Shown: positions 15,312 to 25,044, counted from the first letter of the stretch. The stretch is 64,000 nucleotides of DNA from Corynebacterium sp. (GCF_030532325.1 NZ_JAUNLS010000015.1:1-64000); one strand, 5' to 3'. The notes: generated by a model not told the origin, from the letters alone. Made by a program: numbers and translations.

Positions 15312-17890
15312 AGCTTTTCCATCGGCACTCCGCCGATGAGCATGAGCCGGACCTTGCCCGCAGAACCGAAGTCAACGGTGACGGTGGCTCGCGCCCCGGA
15401 GCCGGAGGCTTCAATGACCTTGCCCAGCCCGTACTTGGCGTGGTTGACATGGTCCCCCACAACTAAATCAAGCTGCTTGTTCTTAGGCATCGACGTCGAG
15501 GAAGCAGGCTTTCGCGTGCGCTGTGAAGGGGAAGACGTAGCGCGCGGGGAGGTCCTGCCCCACCCCGACCAATCAGAGCCATACGAGCGGCCGTACTGGT
15601 AAGAATCACCACCGCCCCATGCGCCGGAGAGCTGACTGTCCGGTTCTTCGCGGCGCCAGTCGATGAGGTCCTCAGGGACCTCGGCGAGGAAGCGACTGGC
15701 GGGATTCGTCAAGGGATTTCCCCAGGACGAGCGAAGAATCGCGCGAGTCAGGTACAGGCGCTGGCGCGCACGCGTGATGCCGACGTAGGCCAGGCGGCGT
15801 TCCTCACTGAGCTCCTTCGGGTCACCGAGCGAGCGCATGTGCGGGAACTGGCCGTCCTCCCAGCCGGTCAAGAACACCACGGGAAACTCCAGGCCCTTGG
15901 CCGTGTGCAGAGTCATGAGCGTCACCACGCCGGATTCCTGGTCCGGAATCTGATCGGCGTCAGCCACCAGGGATACCTTTTCCAAGAATGCCTGCAACGA
16001 GCCGGGCAGGGCTTCGCCCTCTGCCAGCTGCGGCATCTCTTCTGCATCGGCACCGCTGAAGGCCATTTGGTTTGCGGCATCGGAGCTGAACTCGCGGGCC
16101 ACAGAAACCAACTCGTTGAGGTTGTCCAAGCGCGCGCCATCCTGCGGATCGTTGGAGTTTTCCAGCTCGGCGCGGTAGCCGGTGGCGTCGAGAAGCGAGT
16201 TAAGCAGCTCCCCCAGATCTGGCTGGCCGGTGACCTCGTTGATCATGCCCGGCAGCTGAGCCTGAATGCCGTCCATCATCTCGTTGAACTTGCTCACCGC
16301 GTTCACAGCGCGCGTGCCCAGGCCCGCCACGTTGCCGGCGGCGGCATCGCGCAGCGCCTTGCCAAAGCTAATGCCCATCGTCTCCGCATGCAGCGCGATC
16401 TGCCCCTGCGCCTTATCGCCGATGGCACGCTTGGGCACGTTGATGATGCGCCGCAGGCTCACGGTATCGTCCGGATTGTCCACGATGCGCAGGTAGGCCA
16501 CCATATCCCGGATCTCACGGCGCTCGTAGAAGCGAGTTCCGCCGACCACCTTGTAGGGAATGCCCGAGCGCACGAAGATATCCTCCAGCGCGCGCGAGGC
16601 GTTGTTGGTGCGGTACATCACCGCGATATCGGAGTAGCTGTAGCCCTTATCCGCCAGCGCATCGATCTCCGAGGCGATGAAACGCGCCTCGTCGTGCTCG
16701 TTATCGGCCACGTAGCCCACGATCTTCTCGCCCTCGCCGTGGGCGGTCCACAGGTTCTTCTCCCGGCGGCCCTCGTTCTTCGCAATCACCGCGTTGGCCG
16801 CGTTGAGGATGGTTTGCGTGGAGCGGTAGTTCTGCTCCAGAAGGATGGTGTGGGCCTGCGGGTAATCGCGCTCGAACTCCTGGATGTTGCGGATCGTCGC
16901 ACCGCGGAAGGCGTAGATGGACTGGTCCGAGTCACCCACCACACACAGCTCCGGGGCATCCGGCGCCAGCTCTCCCCTGCCCACTAGTGCGGAGACCAGG
17001 GCGTACTGGGCGTGGTTGGTGTCCTGATACTCGTCAATCAGCACGTGCTTGAAACGGCGCCGGTAGAACTCCACCACCTGCGGGTACTCGCGGAAAATAC
17101 GCACGACCTCACCGATCAAGTCATCGAAGTCCACCGCGTTTGCCGCGCGCAGGCGGCGCTGGTATTCCGCGTAGACCTTCGCCACGGTGAGCTCGAAGGG
17201 GTTCTTGGTCTTCTCCGCCTCCGCCAGGGCTACGTCCGGGGAGACCAGCTCATTCTTGTGGTTCGAAATCTGGTTGGCCAGCACGCGAGCGCTGAACTTC
17301 TTAAGGTCCAGCTGCATCTCCTTGGCAATCATGGTGAGCAGGCGGCGCGCGTCATCGCCGTCATAGATGGAGAAATTGGTGTTAAGCCCCGGCACGAGCT
17401 GCGCGTTGTTGCGCAAGATGCGCACGCAGATGGAGTGGAAGGTGGAGACCCACATGCGCTCGGCCACTGGCCCCACCAGCTGGCCCACGCGTTCCTTCAT
17501 CTCCGCCGCGGCCTTGTTGGTGAAGGTAATTGCCAGAATCTCCCAGGGCGCCACACCGCGCTCGCGCATGAGGAAGGCGATGCGCCGCGTCAGCACAGCC
17601 GTCTTGCCCGAACCCGCGCCAGCCACAATGAGCAGCGGGGAGCCAGTGTGGGTCACGGCCTCCAGCTGCTGGGGGTTGAGCCCCTCCGTGAGCGGATCCT
17701 CCTGCGGCGGGGTGGCGGGGTCCTGCACAAACTGAGTGCCCTGCACCGCACCGTCCTGCGCAGGCGAGGCAGAAGCAGCACCCCGCGGCGCGCCGAAGCC
17801 GCCGAAGAGATCGGGCTGCGCAGACTGAGGCTGCGAATTATTCGGCTGAGAGGAACCAGGGCGAGGAGAAAAAGGTGACGCGTTATTCAT
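15308..17890 (-). CDS. pcrA: ATP-dependent DNA helicase PcrA/UvrD1
   Basis: An SF1A 3'-5' DNA helicase of about 860 residues. ATG 17890, behind GGAAGG, is preferred over upstream codons, which read through tandem repeats. A disordered N-terminus of about 65 residues precedes LNPQQLEAVTHTGSPLLIVA (Q motif side) and Walker A AGAGSGKT (90-97). DEYQDTNHAQYALV (motif II), GDSDQSIYAFRGA (motif III) and VTLMTLHTAKGLEFPVV (motif V) follow. The C-terminal 60 residues (VVGDHVNHAKYGLGKVIEA) form the Tudor-like domain that contacts RNA polymerase in PcrA. Its roles are nucleotide excision repair and clearing replication-transcription conflicts. No SOS box was found upstream. Confidence 0.95.
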   Translation of the reverse strand: MNNASPFSPRPGSSQPNNSQPQSAQPDLFGGFGAPRGAASASPAQDGAVQGTQFVQDPATPPQEDPLTEGLNPQQLEAVTHTGSPLLIVAGAGSGKTAVLTRRIAFLMRERGVAPWEILAITFTNKAAAEMKERVGQLVGPVAERMWVSTFHSICVRILRNNAQLVPGLNTNFSIYDGDDARRLLTMIAKEMQLDLKKFSARVLANQISNHKNELVSPDVALAEAEKTKNPFELTVAKVYAEYQRRLRAANAVDFDDLIGEVVRIFREYPQVVEFYRRRFKHVLIDEYQDTNHAQYALVSALVGRGELAPDAPELCVVGDSDQSIYAFRGATIRNIQEFERDYPQAHTILLEQNYRSTQTILNAANAVIAKNEGRREKNLWTAHGEGEKIVGYVADNEHDEARFIASEIDALADKGYSYSDIAVMYRTNNASRALEDIFVRSGIPYKVVGGTRFYERREIRDMVAYLRIVDNPDDTVSLRRIINVPKRAIGDKAQGQIALHAETMGISFGKALRDAAAGNVAGLGTRAVNAVSKFNEMMDGIQAQLPGMINEVTGQPDLGELLNSLLDATGYRAELENSNDPQDGARLDNLNELVSVAREFSSDAANQMAFSGADAEEMPQLAEGEALPGSLQAFLEKVSLVADADQIPDQESGVVTLMTLHTAKGLEFPVVFLTGWEDGQFPHMRSLGDPKELSEERRLAYVGITRARQRLYLTRAILRSSWGNPLTNPASRFLAEVPEDLIDWRREEPDSQLSGAWGGGDSYQYGRSYGSDWSGWGRTSPRATSSPSQRTRKPASSTSMPKNKQLDLVVGDHVNHAKYGLGKVIEASGSGARATVTVDFGSAGKVRLMLIGGVPMEKL

Positions 17891-17936
17891 AGTGCCTTCC
17901 AACCTACTAGGCGCTCCGGACATTCCTGATTCGCAG

Positions 17937-17980
17937 CTTGCCCGTTGCTTGCCCGTTGCTTGCTCGTTGCTTGATCGTTG
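17937..17980. repeat. 11-bp tandem repeat, four copies, upstream of pcrA
   Basis: CTTGCCCGTTG (twice), CTTGCTCGTTG and CTTGATCGTTG follow each other at 17937, 17948, 17959 and 17970 in the divergent gap between pcrA and the chorismate mutase gene, 47-90 nt upstream of the pcrA start. Confidence 0.92.
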
Positions 17981-18046
17981 CTCACTCACTGCCGGTGAAC
18001 AGCTGACTTGGGCGCGGGAAGAATTCCCTTTTGGGCCGGTCGGTGG

Positions 18047-18052
18047 CACAAT
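18047..18052 (+). promoter_or_regulatory. -10-like element, possible leaderless start of chorismate mutase
   Basis: CACAAT lies 8 nt before ATG 18061 and no Shine-Dalgarno is seen between them. Confidence 0.4.
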
Positions 18053-18060
18053 CATCCCTT

Positions 18061-18435
18061 ATGGACGCTGACAATATTTCCCGCGCAGACCAGCCGGGCG
18101 GCGAGCAGACGGCCGGCGAGCACCATGATCCCAACGTGGTGGATAACGGACTGCGCATCCGCATGCCCTCCGGCACCGATGATCCCCTCTCGGATGCGGA
18201 GATTCAGCGTTATCGCGAGGAGATCAACCGGCTGGACCGCGTCATCCTCGACGCCATCAAGCGCCGCACCACTATCTCGCGCACCATTGGCAAGACCCGC
18301 ATGCAGTCCGGTGGCACCCGCCTGGTGCACACCCGCGAGATCGCCATCCTCAACGAGTTCCGCGACGAGCTCGGGGACGAAGGCCCCACCATCGCGCAGG
18401 CACTGCTGCGCTTGGGCCGCGGCCGCCTAGGCTAG
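18061..18435 (+). CDS. Chorismate mutase, AroQ class
   Basis: A 124-residue protein that converts chorismate to prephenate for Phe and Tyr synthesis. After a charged N-terminal extension of about 40 residues comes the helical AroQ domain: SDAEIQRYREEINRLDRVIL, then DAIKRRTTISRTIGKTR with the conserved Arg and Lys, and RLVHTREIAILNEFRDELG. The gene order pcrA - chorismate mutase - pgi is the same as uvrD1 - Rv0948c - pgi in M. tuberculosis, where this short mutase is active only together with DAHP synthase; the same may apply here. Confidence 0.88.
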   Translation: MDADNISRADQPGGEQTAGEHHDPNVVDNGLRIRMPSGTDDPLSDAEIQRYREEINRLDRVILDAIKRRTTISRTIGKTRMQSGGTRLVHTREIAILNEFRDELGDEGPTIAQALLRLGRGRLG

Positions 18436-18522
18436 CGCCAACGCCCACGGCGTGCGGCAGCGATGTCGACTACGGTAGAAAAAGTACAACCGTGTCTGCA
18501 CTCTGCCAGAAAGGCCTTCGTA

Positions 18523-20157
18523 ATGGACATCACCGCACAGCCACAGTGGAACCAGCTCACGCAGCTTTTTGAGGAGAAGAAGAACCTCAACCTGCGTGAG
18601 CTTTTTGGCTCCGATTCCGCGCGTGCCGCGAACTACACGTTCGACGCCGCCGGGCTTCACGTGGACCTGTCGAAGAACCTGATCGACGCCGACGTGCTCG
18701 CCGCCCTCGTCGAGCTTGCGCGCGCTGCCGACGTCGAAGGCCGCCGCGACGCCATGTTCGCCGGCGAGCACCTCAACAACACCGAAGATCGCGCTGTCCT
18801 GCACACCGCCCTGCGCCTGCCGGCGGATAAGGATCTCTGCGTCGACGGCCAGGACGTCGCCGCCGACGTGCACGAGGTGCTCGGCCGCATGCGCGACTTC
18901 GCCACCGCACTGCGCTCCGGCAAGTGGCTGGGCCACACCGGCCACACCATCAAAAAGGTGGTCAACATCGGCATCGGCGGCTCCGATCTCGGCCCGGCCA
19001 TGGCCGCCAAGGCGCTGCGCAGCTACGAGGTGGCCGGCATCTCCGCGGAGTTCGTCTCCAACGTCGATCCCGCCGATATGGCTGCCACCCTCGATGGCCT
19101 CGACGCCGGCTCCACCCTGTTCATCGTGGCCTCCAAGACCTTCACCACCCAGGAGACTCTCACCAACGCCCACGCCGCCCGCCGCTGGCTGCTGGAGCAG
19201 TTCGACGGTGATGAGTCGGCCGTCGCCAAGCACTTCGTCGCGGTGTCCACCAACGCGGAGAAGGTCGCCGAGTTCGGTATCGACCCGGAGAACATGTTCG
19301 GTTTCTGGAACTGGGTGGGCGGGCGCTACTCGGTGTCCTCCGCCATCGGGCTGTCACTGATGTGCACCATCGGCCCGCTGGACTTCATGCGCTTCCTCGA
19401 GGGCTTCCACGCCATGGACGAGCACTTCCGCACCACCCCGCTGGAGCAGAACGTGCCGGTGCTCATGGGCCTGCTGGGTGTGTGGTACTCCAACTTCTTT
19501 GGTGCGCAGACCCACGCGGTGCTGCCCTACTCTGAAGATCTGGGGCGCTTCCCGGCCTACCTGCAGCAGCTGACCATGGAGTCCAATGGCAAGTCCGTGC
19601 GCCGCGACGGCACCGCGGTGACCACCGGCACCGGCGAGATCTACTGGGGCGAGCCGGGCACCAACGGCCAGCACGCCTTCTTCCAGCTCATGCACCAGGG
19701 CACCCGCCTCATCCCGGCGGACTTCATCGGCTTTGCCCGGCCGAAGGAGGACTTCCCCACTGCTGATGGCACCGGCTCGATGCACGATCTGCTCATGGGC
19801 AATTTCTTCGCGCAGACCAAGGTGCTGGCCTTTGGCAAGACCGCCGAGGAGATCGCCGCCGAGGGCGTGGATCCGGCCGTGGTTCCGCACAAGGTCATGC
19901 CGGGCAACCGCCCCACCACCACCATTCTGGCCGAGGAGCTCACCCCGCAGACCCTGGGCGCGCTCATCGCGCTCTACGAGCACATCGTGTTCACCCAGGG
20001 CATCATCTGGGATATCAATTCCTTCGATCAGTGGGGCGTGGAGCTAGGAAAGCAACAGGCCAATGACCTCGCCCCGGCGGTGTCCGGCCAGCAGGAGGCC
20101 GACTCCGGCGACGCGTCTACCGACGCCCTCATTGGTTGGTACCGCGCCAACCGCTAG
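18523..20157 (+). CDS. pgi: Glucose-6-phosphate isomerase
   Basis: A 544-residue glycolytic enzyme interconverting glucose 6-phosphate and fructose 6-phosphate. ATG 18523 ([12 protein letters not shown]), behind AGAAAGG, is preferred to an upstream ATG at 18463. Signature parts are [20 protein letters not shown] (about 142-161), [30 protein letters not shown] and the C-terminal [13 protein letters not shown]. The length is normal. Confidence 0.97.
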   Translation: MDITAQPQWNQLTQLFEEKKNLNLRELFGSDSARAANYTFDAAGLHVDLSKNLIDADVLAALVELARAADVEGRRDAMFAGEHLNNTEDRAVLHTALRLPADKDLCVDGQDVAADVHEVLGRMRDFATALRSGKWLGHTGHTIKKVVNIGIGGSDLGPAMAAKALRSYEVAGISAEFVSNVDPADMAATLDGLDAGSTLFIVASKTFTTQETLTNAHAARRWLLEQFDGDESAVAKHFVAVSTNAEKVAEFGIDPENMFGFWNWVGGRYSVSSAIGLSLMCTIGPLDFMRFLEGFHAMDEHFRTTPLEQNVPVLMGLLGVWYSNFFGAQTHAVLPYSEDLGRFPAYLQQLTMESNGKSVRRDGTAVTTGTGEIYWGEPGTNGQHAFFQLMHQGTRLIPADFIGFARPKEDFPTADGTGSMHDLLMGNFFAQTKVLAFGKTAEEIAAEGVDPAVVPHKVMPGNRPTTTILAEELTPQTLGALIALYEHIVFTQGIIWDINSFDQWGVELGKQQANDLAPAVSGQQEADSGDASTDALIGWYRANR

Positions 20158-20188
20158 TTAACCGCTAGCCTGCTGACGCCAGCCAACT

Positions 20189-20602
20189 CTAGAGACGGAC
20201 CATCGGCTCCCAGCCAACGGGAACCTGGTCCGTCTTGGTGATCTTGCGGCCGAAGGGGAAGCAGGTAATCGGAATCATCTTGATGTTGGCCCAGGCCAGC
20301 GGAAGGCCAATGATGGTCACGGCCTGTGCCGCCGCCGTGGTGATGTGGCCGACAGCCAGCCACATGCCCGCCACGATGAACCAGATGACGTTGCCCACCA
20401 CGGACATGCTGCCCGTGCCCTTCGTAGGCTGGATGACGGAGCGCCCGAAGGGCCACAGCGCAAAGCGCGCCATGCGGAAGGAGGCCACGCCCGCCGGGAT
20501 GGTGACCACAAAAATGCAGGCGATGAGTCCGAAGAGGAAGTAGCTGGCGGCCAGTGCCAGGCCACCGGTGATTAACCACAGGATGTTGAGCAGAGTCTTC
20601 AT
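20189..20602 (-). CDS. yccF: YccF-domain inner-membrane protein
   Basis: A 137-residue membrane protein with a duplicated YccF/DUF307-type half. Each half has a hydrophobic helix pair and a conserved (F/L)P(F/L)GR element (ALWPFGRSVI and TCFPFGRKI). Two further helices carry WFIVAGMWLAVGH. The function is unknown; members are widespread and uncharacterised. It is convergent with pgi, 31 nt apart, with no obvious terminator between. Confidence 0.85.
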   Translation of the reverse strand: MKTLLNILWLITGGLALAASYFLFGLIACIFVVTIPAGVASFRMARFALWPFGRSVIQPTKGTGSMSVVGNVIWFIVAGMWLAVGHITTAAAQAVTIIGLPLAWANIKMIPITCFPFGRKITKTDQVPVGWEPMVRL

Positions 20603-20662
20603 GCTGGCTACGCTACCCCGGGATGCAGCCGGTGGCTAGGGCTATGAGGGGCTACGCTGGGG

Positions 20663-21502
20663 CTATGCGGCGGGTTCCGGCTGGCAGTGCGGGCACCACC
20701 AGATGATTCTTTCCAGTTCTCCTTCGTCGCCGCCGGCGTCCACACCGCCTAGGACGGACTTGAGAATCGGCGTGCCGCAGCGCCGGCAGCGCGCGTTGTT
20801 GCGGCCAAAGACGTAGGTGGTCTCCCCGGCCCTGCGCACGCCGGTGGTCACGCGCACCGGGGCATCGCGGTTGGCCCACATGATCCGCCTGGCAATGTCC
20901 ACCACCTGGGCCACGTCCACGCGCCCGACCTGCTCGGCTGGGTGGATGCCCGCGAGAAAGCAAACCTCCGCGCGGTATTCGTTGCCAATTCCGGCCAGAT
21001 TGCGCTGATCCAACAGCGCCGCGCCGATACTGCGCTGCGGGCGGGACACGATGCGCGCGATGGCTTCCTCGCGCCCGCCCTCGTTCCATTCGGGCGCCAG
21101 GATGTCGGGGCCGAGGTGGCCCACGCGCTGCTCGTAGTCGCGCGCCGGATAGACCTCGACGAAGCCCAGCCAGTGGCCGACCACCTCGATGTCACCGGGG
21201 GTGCCGGCAAGCTGCAGCACGATGCGCGCGCTGTGGCCCGGCTTGCGCCAGCGCTGGCCCGCCCGGTGGATGGCCCACTGACCCTCCATTTTCAGGTGAG
21301 TGTGGACGATGAGCTCCTCATAGCCCGGGCGCTCGAAGGCCATGAAGAGGTGCTTGCCGTAGGGCCAAACCTGGCTACACGTGCGCCCTTCCAGGTGCAC
21401 CGTGGCGTAGCGGGGCACTCTTATCGACGCCGCCGTGACCTCCCGGCCCACCATGAACTGCAGGCGCTGGGAGAGCTGGAGTACGGAATCACCTTCGGGC
21501 AT
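20663..21502 (-). CDS. nei: Endonuclease VIII-type DNA glycosylase (Fpg/Nei family)
   Basis: A 279-residue base-excision repair enzyme. The start at ATG 21502 gives MPEGDSVLQL with the catalytic Pro2-Glu3 pair. MEGQWAIH contains the conserved region-1 lysine neighbourhood. The helix-two-turn-helix element is LLDQRNLAGIGNEYRAEVCF. A zinc finger CxxC...CxxC (CRRCG near residue 239, CPHCQ near 272) closes the protein, with an unusually acidic Gly-rich loop between the cysteine pairs. MPEGD fits the Nei branch and mycobacterial Nei2. It removes oxidised pyrimidines. The gene stands alone. Confidence 0.9.
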   Translation of the reverse strand: MPEGDSVLQLSQRLQFMVGREVTAASIRVPRYATVHLEGRTCSQVWPYGKHLFMAFERPGYEELIVHTHLKMEGQWAIHRAGQRWRKPGHSARIVLQLAGTPGDIEVVGHWLGFVEVYPARDYEQRVGHLGPDILAPEWNEGGREEAIARIVSRPQRSIGAALLDQRNLAGIGNEYRAEVCFLAGIHPAEQVGRVDVAQVVDIARRIMWANRDAPVRVTTGVRRAGETTYVFGRNNARCRRCGTPILKSVLGGVDAGGDEGELERIIWWCPHCQPEPAA

Positions 21503-21569
21503 AGTGTGCCATCTTAGACCCCGAGCTGCGCTCCTAGCGCTAGAGCTTCTAGAGCTTTTGGGCCAGGTC

Positions 21570-22811
21570 TTAAGCGAGGGCGCGGGAGTCCTTATCCCAC
21601 GGTGTGCGCACGTGATGGCGGGAGATCTCAGAGACGTCGCGCACGCCAAGCAGCTGCAGGCAGTTCTTCAGCTCGGCGCTGAGCAGCTCGATGACGCGCT
21701 CGACGCCCTCCTGCCCGCCGGCCATGAGGCCGTAGAGGTAGGCGCGGCCGATGAGCACGAAGTCCGCGCCCAGCGCCAGGGCGATGGCGATATCGAAGCC
21801 GGACATCACGCCCGAATCGTAGATGATCTCCACGTCGGGCCCGACCTCCGCGCGCACCTCCTCGAGGGCCTGCAGGGTGTTGACCACGCGGTCGAGCTGG
21901 CGCCCGCCGTGGGAGGAGACCACGATGCCATCGGCGCCCAAGTCTACGACCTTGCGGGCGTCAGCCGGGTTGACGATGCCCTTGACAAAGAGCTGGCCCT
22001 TCCAGTGCTCGCGGATCCACGCCAGGTCATCGAAGTTGAGCGCCGGGTCAAACATGGTGTTGACCAGGTCCCCCAGGGTGCCGGTGGTGGAGGTCAGGGA
22101 GGCGAAGGTAACGGGATCGGTGGTAAGGAAGTTGAACCACCACTCCGGGCGCCAGGCGGCGTCAAAGACGGTGCCGGCGGTCAGGCGCGGCGGGATGCGC
22201 ATGCCGTTGCGGGTATCGCGCAGGCGCTGGCCGGCCACCGGGGTGTCCACGGTAACCAGCAGGGCGTCGTAGCCGGAGGCCGCTGCGCGCTCCATGAGCT
22301 GGCGGCACGCCTCGTGGTCCTTCCACAGGTAGAGCTGGAACCAGCGGCGCCCCGGCCCGGAGGACTCAGCGACCTCCTCGATGGAGCGGGTACCCATGGT
22401 GGACAGCGCGAAGGGGATGCCAGCCTTGGTGGCCGCGGCGGCGCCGGCGTCCTCGCCCTCGGCGTGCATGAAGCGGGTAAAGCCGGTGGGTGCCAAGCCG
22501 AAGGGCAAGGCGGAAGGCTCGCCGGCGATGTTGGTGGCCAGCTCGCAGCGCTCGGCGCCGGCCAGCACGTTGGGCATGAGGCGCACGTCGGCGAAGACGG
22601 AGCGGGACTCGCGGTAGGTGATCTCGTCGCGGGCGGCGCCATCGACGTAGTCGAAAGCGGCCTTGGGCGTGCGACGCTTGGCGATGCGCCGCAGATCCCA
22701 CACGTCGGCGGCCTCCGCGAGGCGGGCAGCGCGGCGGTCCAGTGTGGGCATTTCGAAGCGCATGAGGTTCTTCAGCTCGTTGACGTCGGGTAGTTGGCGC
22801 TTGAGGCGCAT
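21570..22811 (-). CDS. lldD: FMN-dependent L-lactate dehydrogenase (quinone) family protein
   Basis: A 413-residue alpha-hydroxy acid dehydrogenase. Key parts: FDYVDGAARDEITYR with the substrate-binding Tyr, PFGLAPTGFTRFMH, LLVTVDTPVAGQRLRDTRNG, KGIVNPADARKVVDLGADGI with the flavin Lys, and SSHGGRQLD with the catalytic His and Arg. It oxidises L-lactate (or a related 2-hydroxy acid) to pyruvate and passes electrons to menaquinone at the membrane. ATG 22811 follows AAAGGA. It lies 85 nt downstream of an MHS transporter gene on the same strand, and a GntR gene is divergent; the trio looks like a lactate uptake and use module. Confidence 0.88.
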   Translation of the reverse strand: MRLKRQLPDVNELKNLMRFEMPTLDRRAARLAEAADVWDLRRIAKRRTPKAAFDYVDGAARDEITYRESRSVFADVRLMPNVLAGAERCELATNIAGEPSALPFGLAPTGFTRFMHAEGEDAGAAAATKAGIPFALSTMGTRSIEEVAESSGPGRRWFQLYLWKDHEACRQLMERAAASGYDALLVTVDTPVAGQRLRDTRNGMRIPPRLTAGTVFDAAWRPEWWFNFLTTDPVTFASLTSTTGTLGDLVNTMFDPALNFDDLAWIREHWKGQLFVKGIVNPADARKVVDLGADGIVVSSHGGRQLDRVVNTLQALEEVRAEVGPDVEIIYDSGVMSGFDIAIALALGADFVLIGRAYLYGLMAGGQEGVERVIELLSAELKNCLQLLGVRDVSEISRHHVRTPWDKDSRALA

Positions 22812-22896
22812 GGGAACAATCCTTTCGGTGTGAGAAATTTACAAGAAGCGAGAAGTGTGAAATCAGCAGTTAGAATCAGTGCTTAATGCTTAGCGT

Positions 22897-24267
22897 TCAG
22901 TGCCTGGTGAGCTGGCGGGCGGCAACCACCGAGACCACGGAGATGATGCAACTGACGCTGATGGCCACGGCGCCCCAGGTGGGGTTACCCCCGGCGGCGT
23001 CGATAAGCCAAGCCAAGCCCAGCGGGGTAAAGCCCGCCACCAGGGCACCATTGAGCTCGCGGGCCAGGGCGATGCCGGAGAAGCGCTCCCGCGGGGCAAA
23101 GAGGCTGGCCAGGAAGGCCCCCTGGGCGCCGGAAGTCATCGCGATGATGATGCCGTAGCCCAGCGCGATCATCGTGCCGGCGTAGGTGTGGTTGCCGGAG
23201 GCCAGGGCGTCAAAGAGCGGGAAGGCAAAGACCGCCCCCAGCGCCGAGCCGAGCGCCAGCACCCGGCCAGCACCCCACCGGTCACCGGCCAGGCCGCCGA
23301 AGGGGGTGCCGATGACACCGGCGAGCGTGCCCACGGTGACCGTGGCCAGCGCGGTGGAGCGCTCCAGGCCCGAGGCGGTGAGCAGGGTGATGGCGAAGAC
23401 GGCCATGGCGTAGTTGAGCGCGTTGTGGCCGGTCACGGAGCCGAAGCCGAGGAGCACCTCGCGGGCGTTGTGGCGCAGCAGGCTAAGCACCGGGATCTTG
23501 GGTTGCTCCTCCTCCACGCGCTGGGTGGCGGCCACGTACTCCGGGGTCTCCTCCAGCTTGTGGCGGATGAACAGGGCGATGCCAAAGAGCACGGCCGAGG
23601 CCAGGAAGGGCAGGCGCCAGGCCCAGCCCAGCAGGGCCTCCTCCCCCAGCGAGGAGACCGCGAGGAATGCCCCGGTGGCCAGCGCCATGCCGGCCGGCGG
23701 GGTAGCCAGCACCAGCGAGGTGAGAAACGTGCGCATGCGCGGCGGCGCAAACTCCGCCACCATGGTCATGGCACCGGCGAGCTCCGCGCCCGCGCCCATG
23801 CCCTGCACCAGGCGGAAGAGCACGAGGAGGATGGGGGCGATGACCCCTGCGGTGGCGAAGGTGGGCAGCAGGCCGATGCCCACGGTGGCGATTCCCATGA
23901 GCAGGATGGAGAGCATCATCGCTGGGCGACGCCCCCTCCTATCCCCCACGTGCCCAATGATCACCCCACCCAGGGGGCGGGCCACAAAGCCCACGGCGAA
24001 GGTGGCAAAGGCGGCCAGCTGCCCGCCGAGCGAGGAACCTTGGAAGAACAAGGGGGCGATGACCAGGCCCGCAGCCGCCCCGTAGAGCGCGTAATCATAC
24101 CACTCGATGACGGTGCCGGACATCGCAGCAATAAGCGCGCGGCGCCCGCCGGCGCCCAGGCGCCGTGTGCTTCCTTCGGCGCCGGGACCGCCCGCCCCAG
24201 CGGCCCCCGCAACCGCGGTGGTCATAGCAGTGTCCTCACCACCGGTAGCAGGTTGTGCCGATAACAT
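22897..24267 (-). CDS. MHS-family (MFS) metabolite:proton symporter
   Basis: A 456-residue transporter with 12 predicted membrane helices. The first helix region MSGTVIEWYDYALYGAAAGL is the hallmark of the metabolite:H+ symporter branch (ShiA, ProP, KgtP). The loop GHVGDRRGRRPAMM is the MFS motif A between helices 2 and 3. The N-terminal 35 residues are Gly/Ala-rich and cytoplasmic. The substrate is not determined by sequence; lactate or another carboxylate is suggested by the adjacent lldD. It is probably co-transcribed with lldD from the divergent promoter region shared with the GntR gene. Confidence 0.85.
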   Translation of the reverse strand: MLSAQPATGGEDTAMTTAVAGAAGAGGPGAEGSTRRLGAGGRRALIAAMSGTVIEWYDYALYGAAAGLVIAPLFFQGSSLGGQLAAFATFAVGFVARPLGGVIIGHVGDRRGRRPAMMLSILLMGIATVGIGLLPTFATAGVIAPILLVLFRLVQGMGAGAELAGAMTMVAEFAPPRMRTFLTSLVLATPPAGMALATGAFLAVSSLGEEALLGWAWRLPFLASAVLFGIALFIRHKLEETPEYVAATQRVEEEQPKIPVLSLLRHNAREVLLGFGSVTGHNALNYAMAVFAITLLTASGLERSTALATVTVGTLAGVIGTPFGGLAGDRWGAGRVLALGSALGAVFAFPLFDALASGNHTYAGTMIALGYGIIIAMTSGAQGAFLASLFAPRERFSGIALARELNGALVAGFTPLGLAWLIDAAGGNPTWGAVAISVSCIISVVSVVAARQLTRH

Positions 24268-24305
24268 TGTGTTCTCCCTGTGATTCCAGTCGCAGTAAAA
24301 TCCGT

Positions 24306-24317
24306 GAAATATATTTC
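24306..24317. promoter_or_regulatory. Perfect 12-bp palindrome, candidate GntR operator
   Basis: GAAATATATTTC is its own reverse complement. It lies in the 79-nt divergent gap between the transporter-lldD genes and the GntR gene, where one operator could serve both sides. Confidence 0.45.
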
Positions 24318-24346
24318 TAGTACCCTATCGAAAAAAGCACAAGAGC

Positions 24347-25033
24347 ATGACCACAAAAGACAAGCTTTCTAAGGCCCAGCGCATCGCCGAACAGCTGCGC
24401 CAGCACATCCTCACCGGCGCTATCCGCCCCACCGAGGTCATCCTCGAAGGGGAAGTCGCCGAGGAATTCGGCTGCTCCAAAACACCCGCGCGCGAAGCGC
24501 TTCAGCAGCTATGCCGCGAGGGGCTTATCACCGTCATGCCCAAGAAGGGCTATCACGTGCGCCCCATGACCGCGCAGGATCTCTCCTTCATCATGGACAT
24601 GCGCATGCTGCTCGAACCCCACGCCGCCGCGGAGGCTGCGCGCCTGGCCACCGAGCGCGACATCGCCGCCATGCAAGCCTGGCTGGATGAGCAGCGCGCC
24701 GATCCCCCGGTGTATCCCTCGCTGGGCAAGACCAACTCCGCCAAGGAGTTTCACGCCGCCATCCTCGACTGCTGCGCCAACACCCGCCTCCGGCAGGCGA
24801 TTACGGATCTGCATGCGGAGATGGTGCGCGCCCACCACGTCATCCCCGAGCTGCGCACCCTCGTGGAGCAACCAGAGGAACTGGCCGAGCACGAAGCCAT
24901 CCTCACCGCCATCCGCAGCCACGACCAGCAGGCTGCCGCAGCGGCCATGCGCACTCACCTGCGCACCATCTATGACTCCATGGCCGGGGTGTTTAACGCC
25001 AGTTCAATCCTCTGGCAAGACTCCAGCACCTAG
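24347..25033 (+). CDS. GntR-family regulator, FCD (FadR) subfamily
   Basis: A 228-residue protein. The winged helix at residues about 10-75 shows ILTGAIRPTEVILEGEVAEE and CSKTPAREALQQLCREGLI. The C-terminal FCD domain contains the metal/ligand-binding set: an Asp/Arg pair in MDMRMLLEPHAAAEAARLA, His in EFHAAILDCC, and His in EEHEAILTAI-type (AEHEAILTAIRSHD). FCD regulators such as LldR respond to lactate or other organic acids. Divergent position to a transporter-lldD operon makes it the likely local regulator. The true effector is unproven. Confidence 0.88.
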   Translation: MTTKDKLSKAQRIAEQLRQHILTGAIRPTEVILEGEVAEEFGCSKTPAREALQQLCREGLITVMPKKGYHVRPMTAQDLSFIMDMRMLLEPHAAAEAARLATERDIAAMQAWLDEQRADPPVYPSLGKTNSAKEFHAAILDCCANTRLRQAITDLHAEMVRAHHVIPELRTLVEQPEELAEHEAILTAIRSHDQQAAAAAMRTHLRTIYDSMAGVFNASSILWQDSST

Positions 25034-25044
25034 TGCGCACCCGT

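Noticed and set aside
15839..17878. Long antisense frames across pcrA
   Set aside because: They are shadows of a strongly conserved helicase frame; composition is not protein-like and no start signal is seen.
22900..24264. Antisense frame covering the whole MHS transporter
   Set aside because: Gly/His/Arg-rich translation without domains, opposite a 12-helix transporter with clear motifs.
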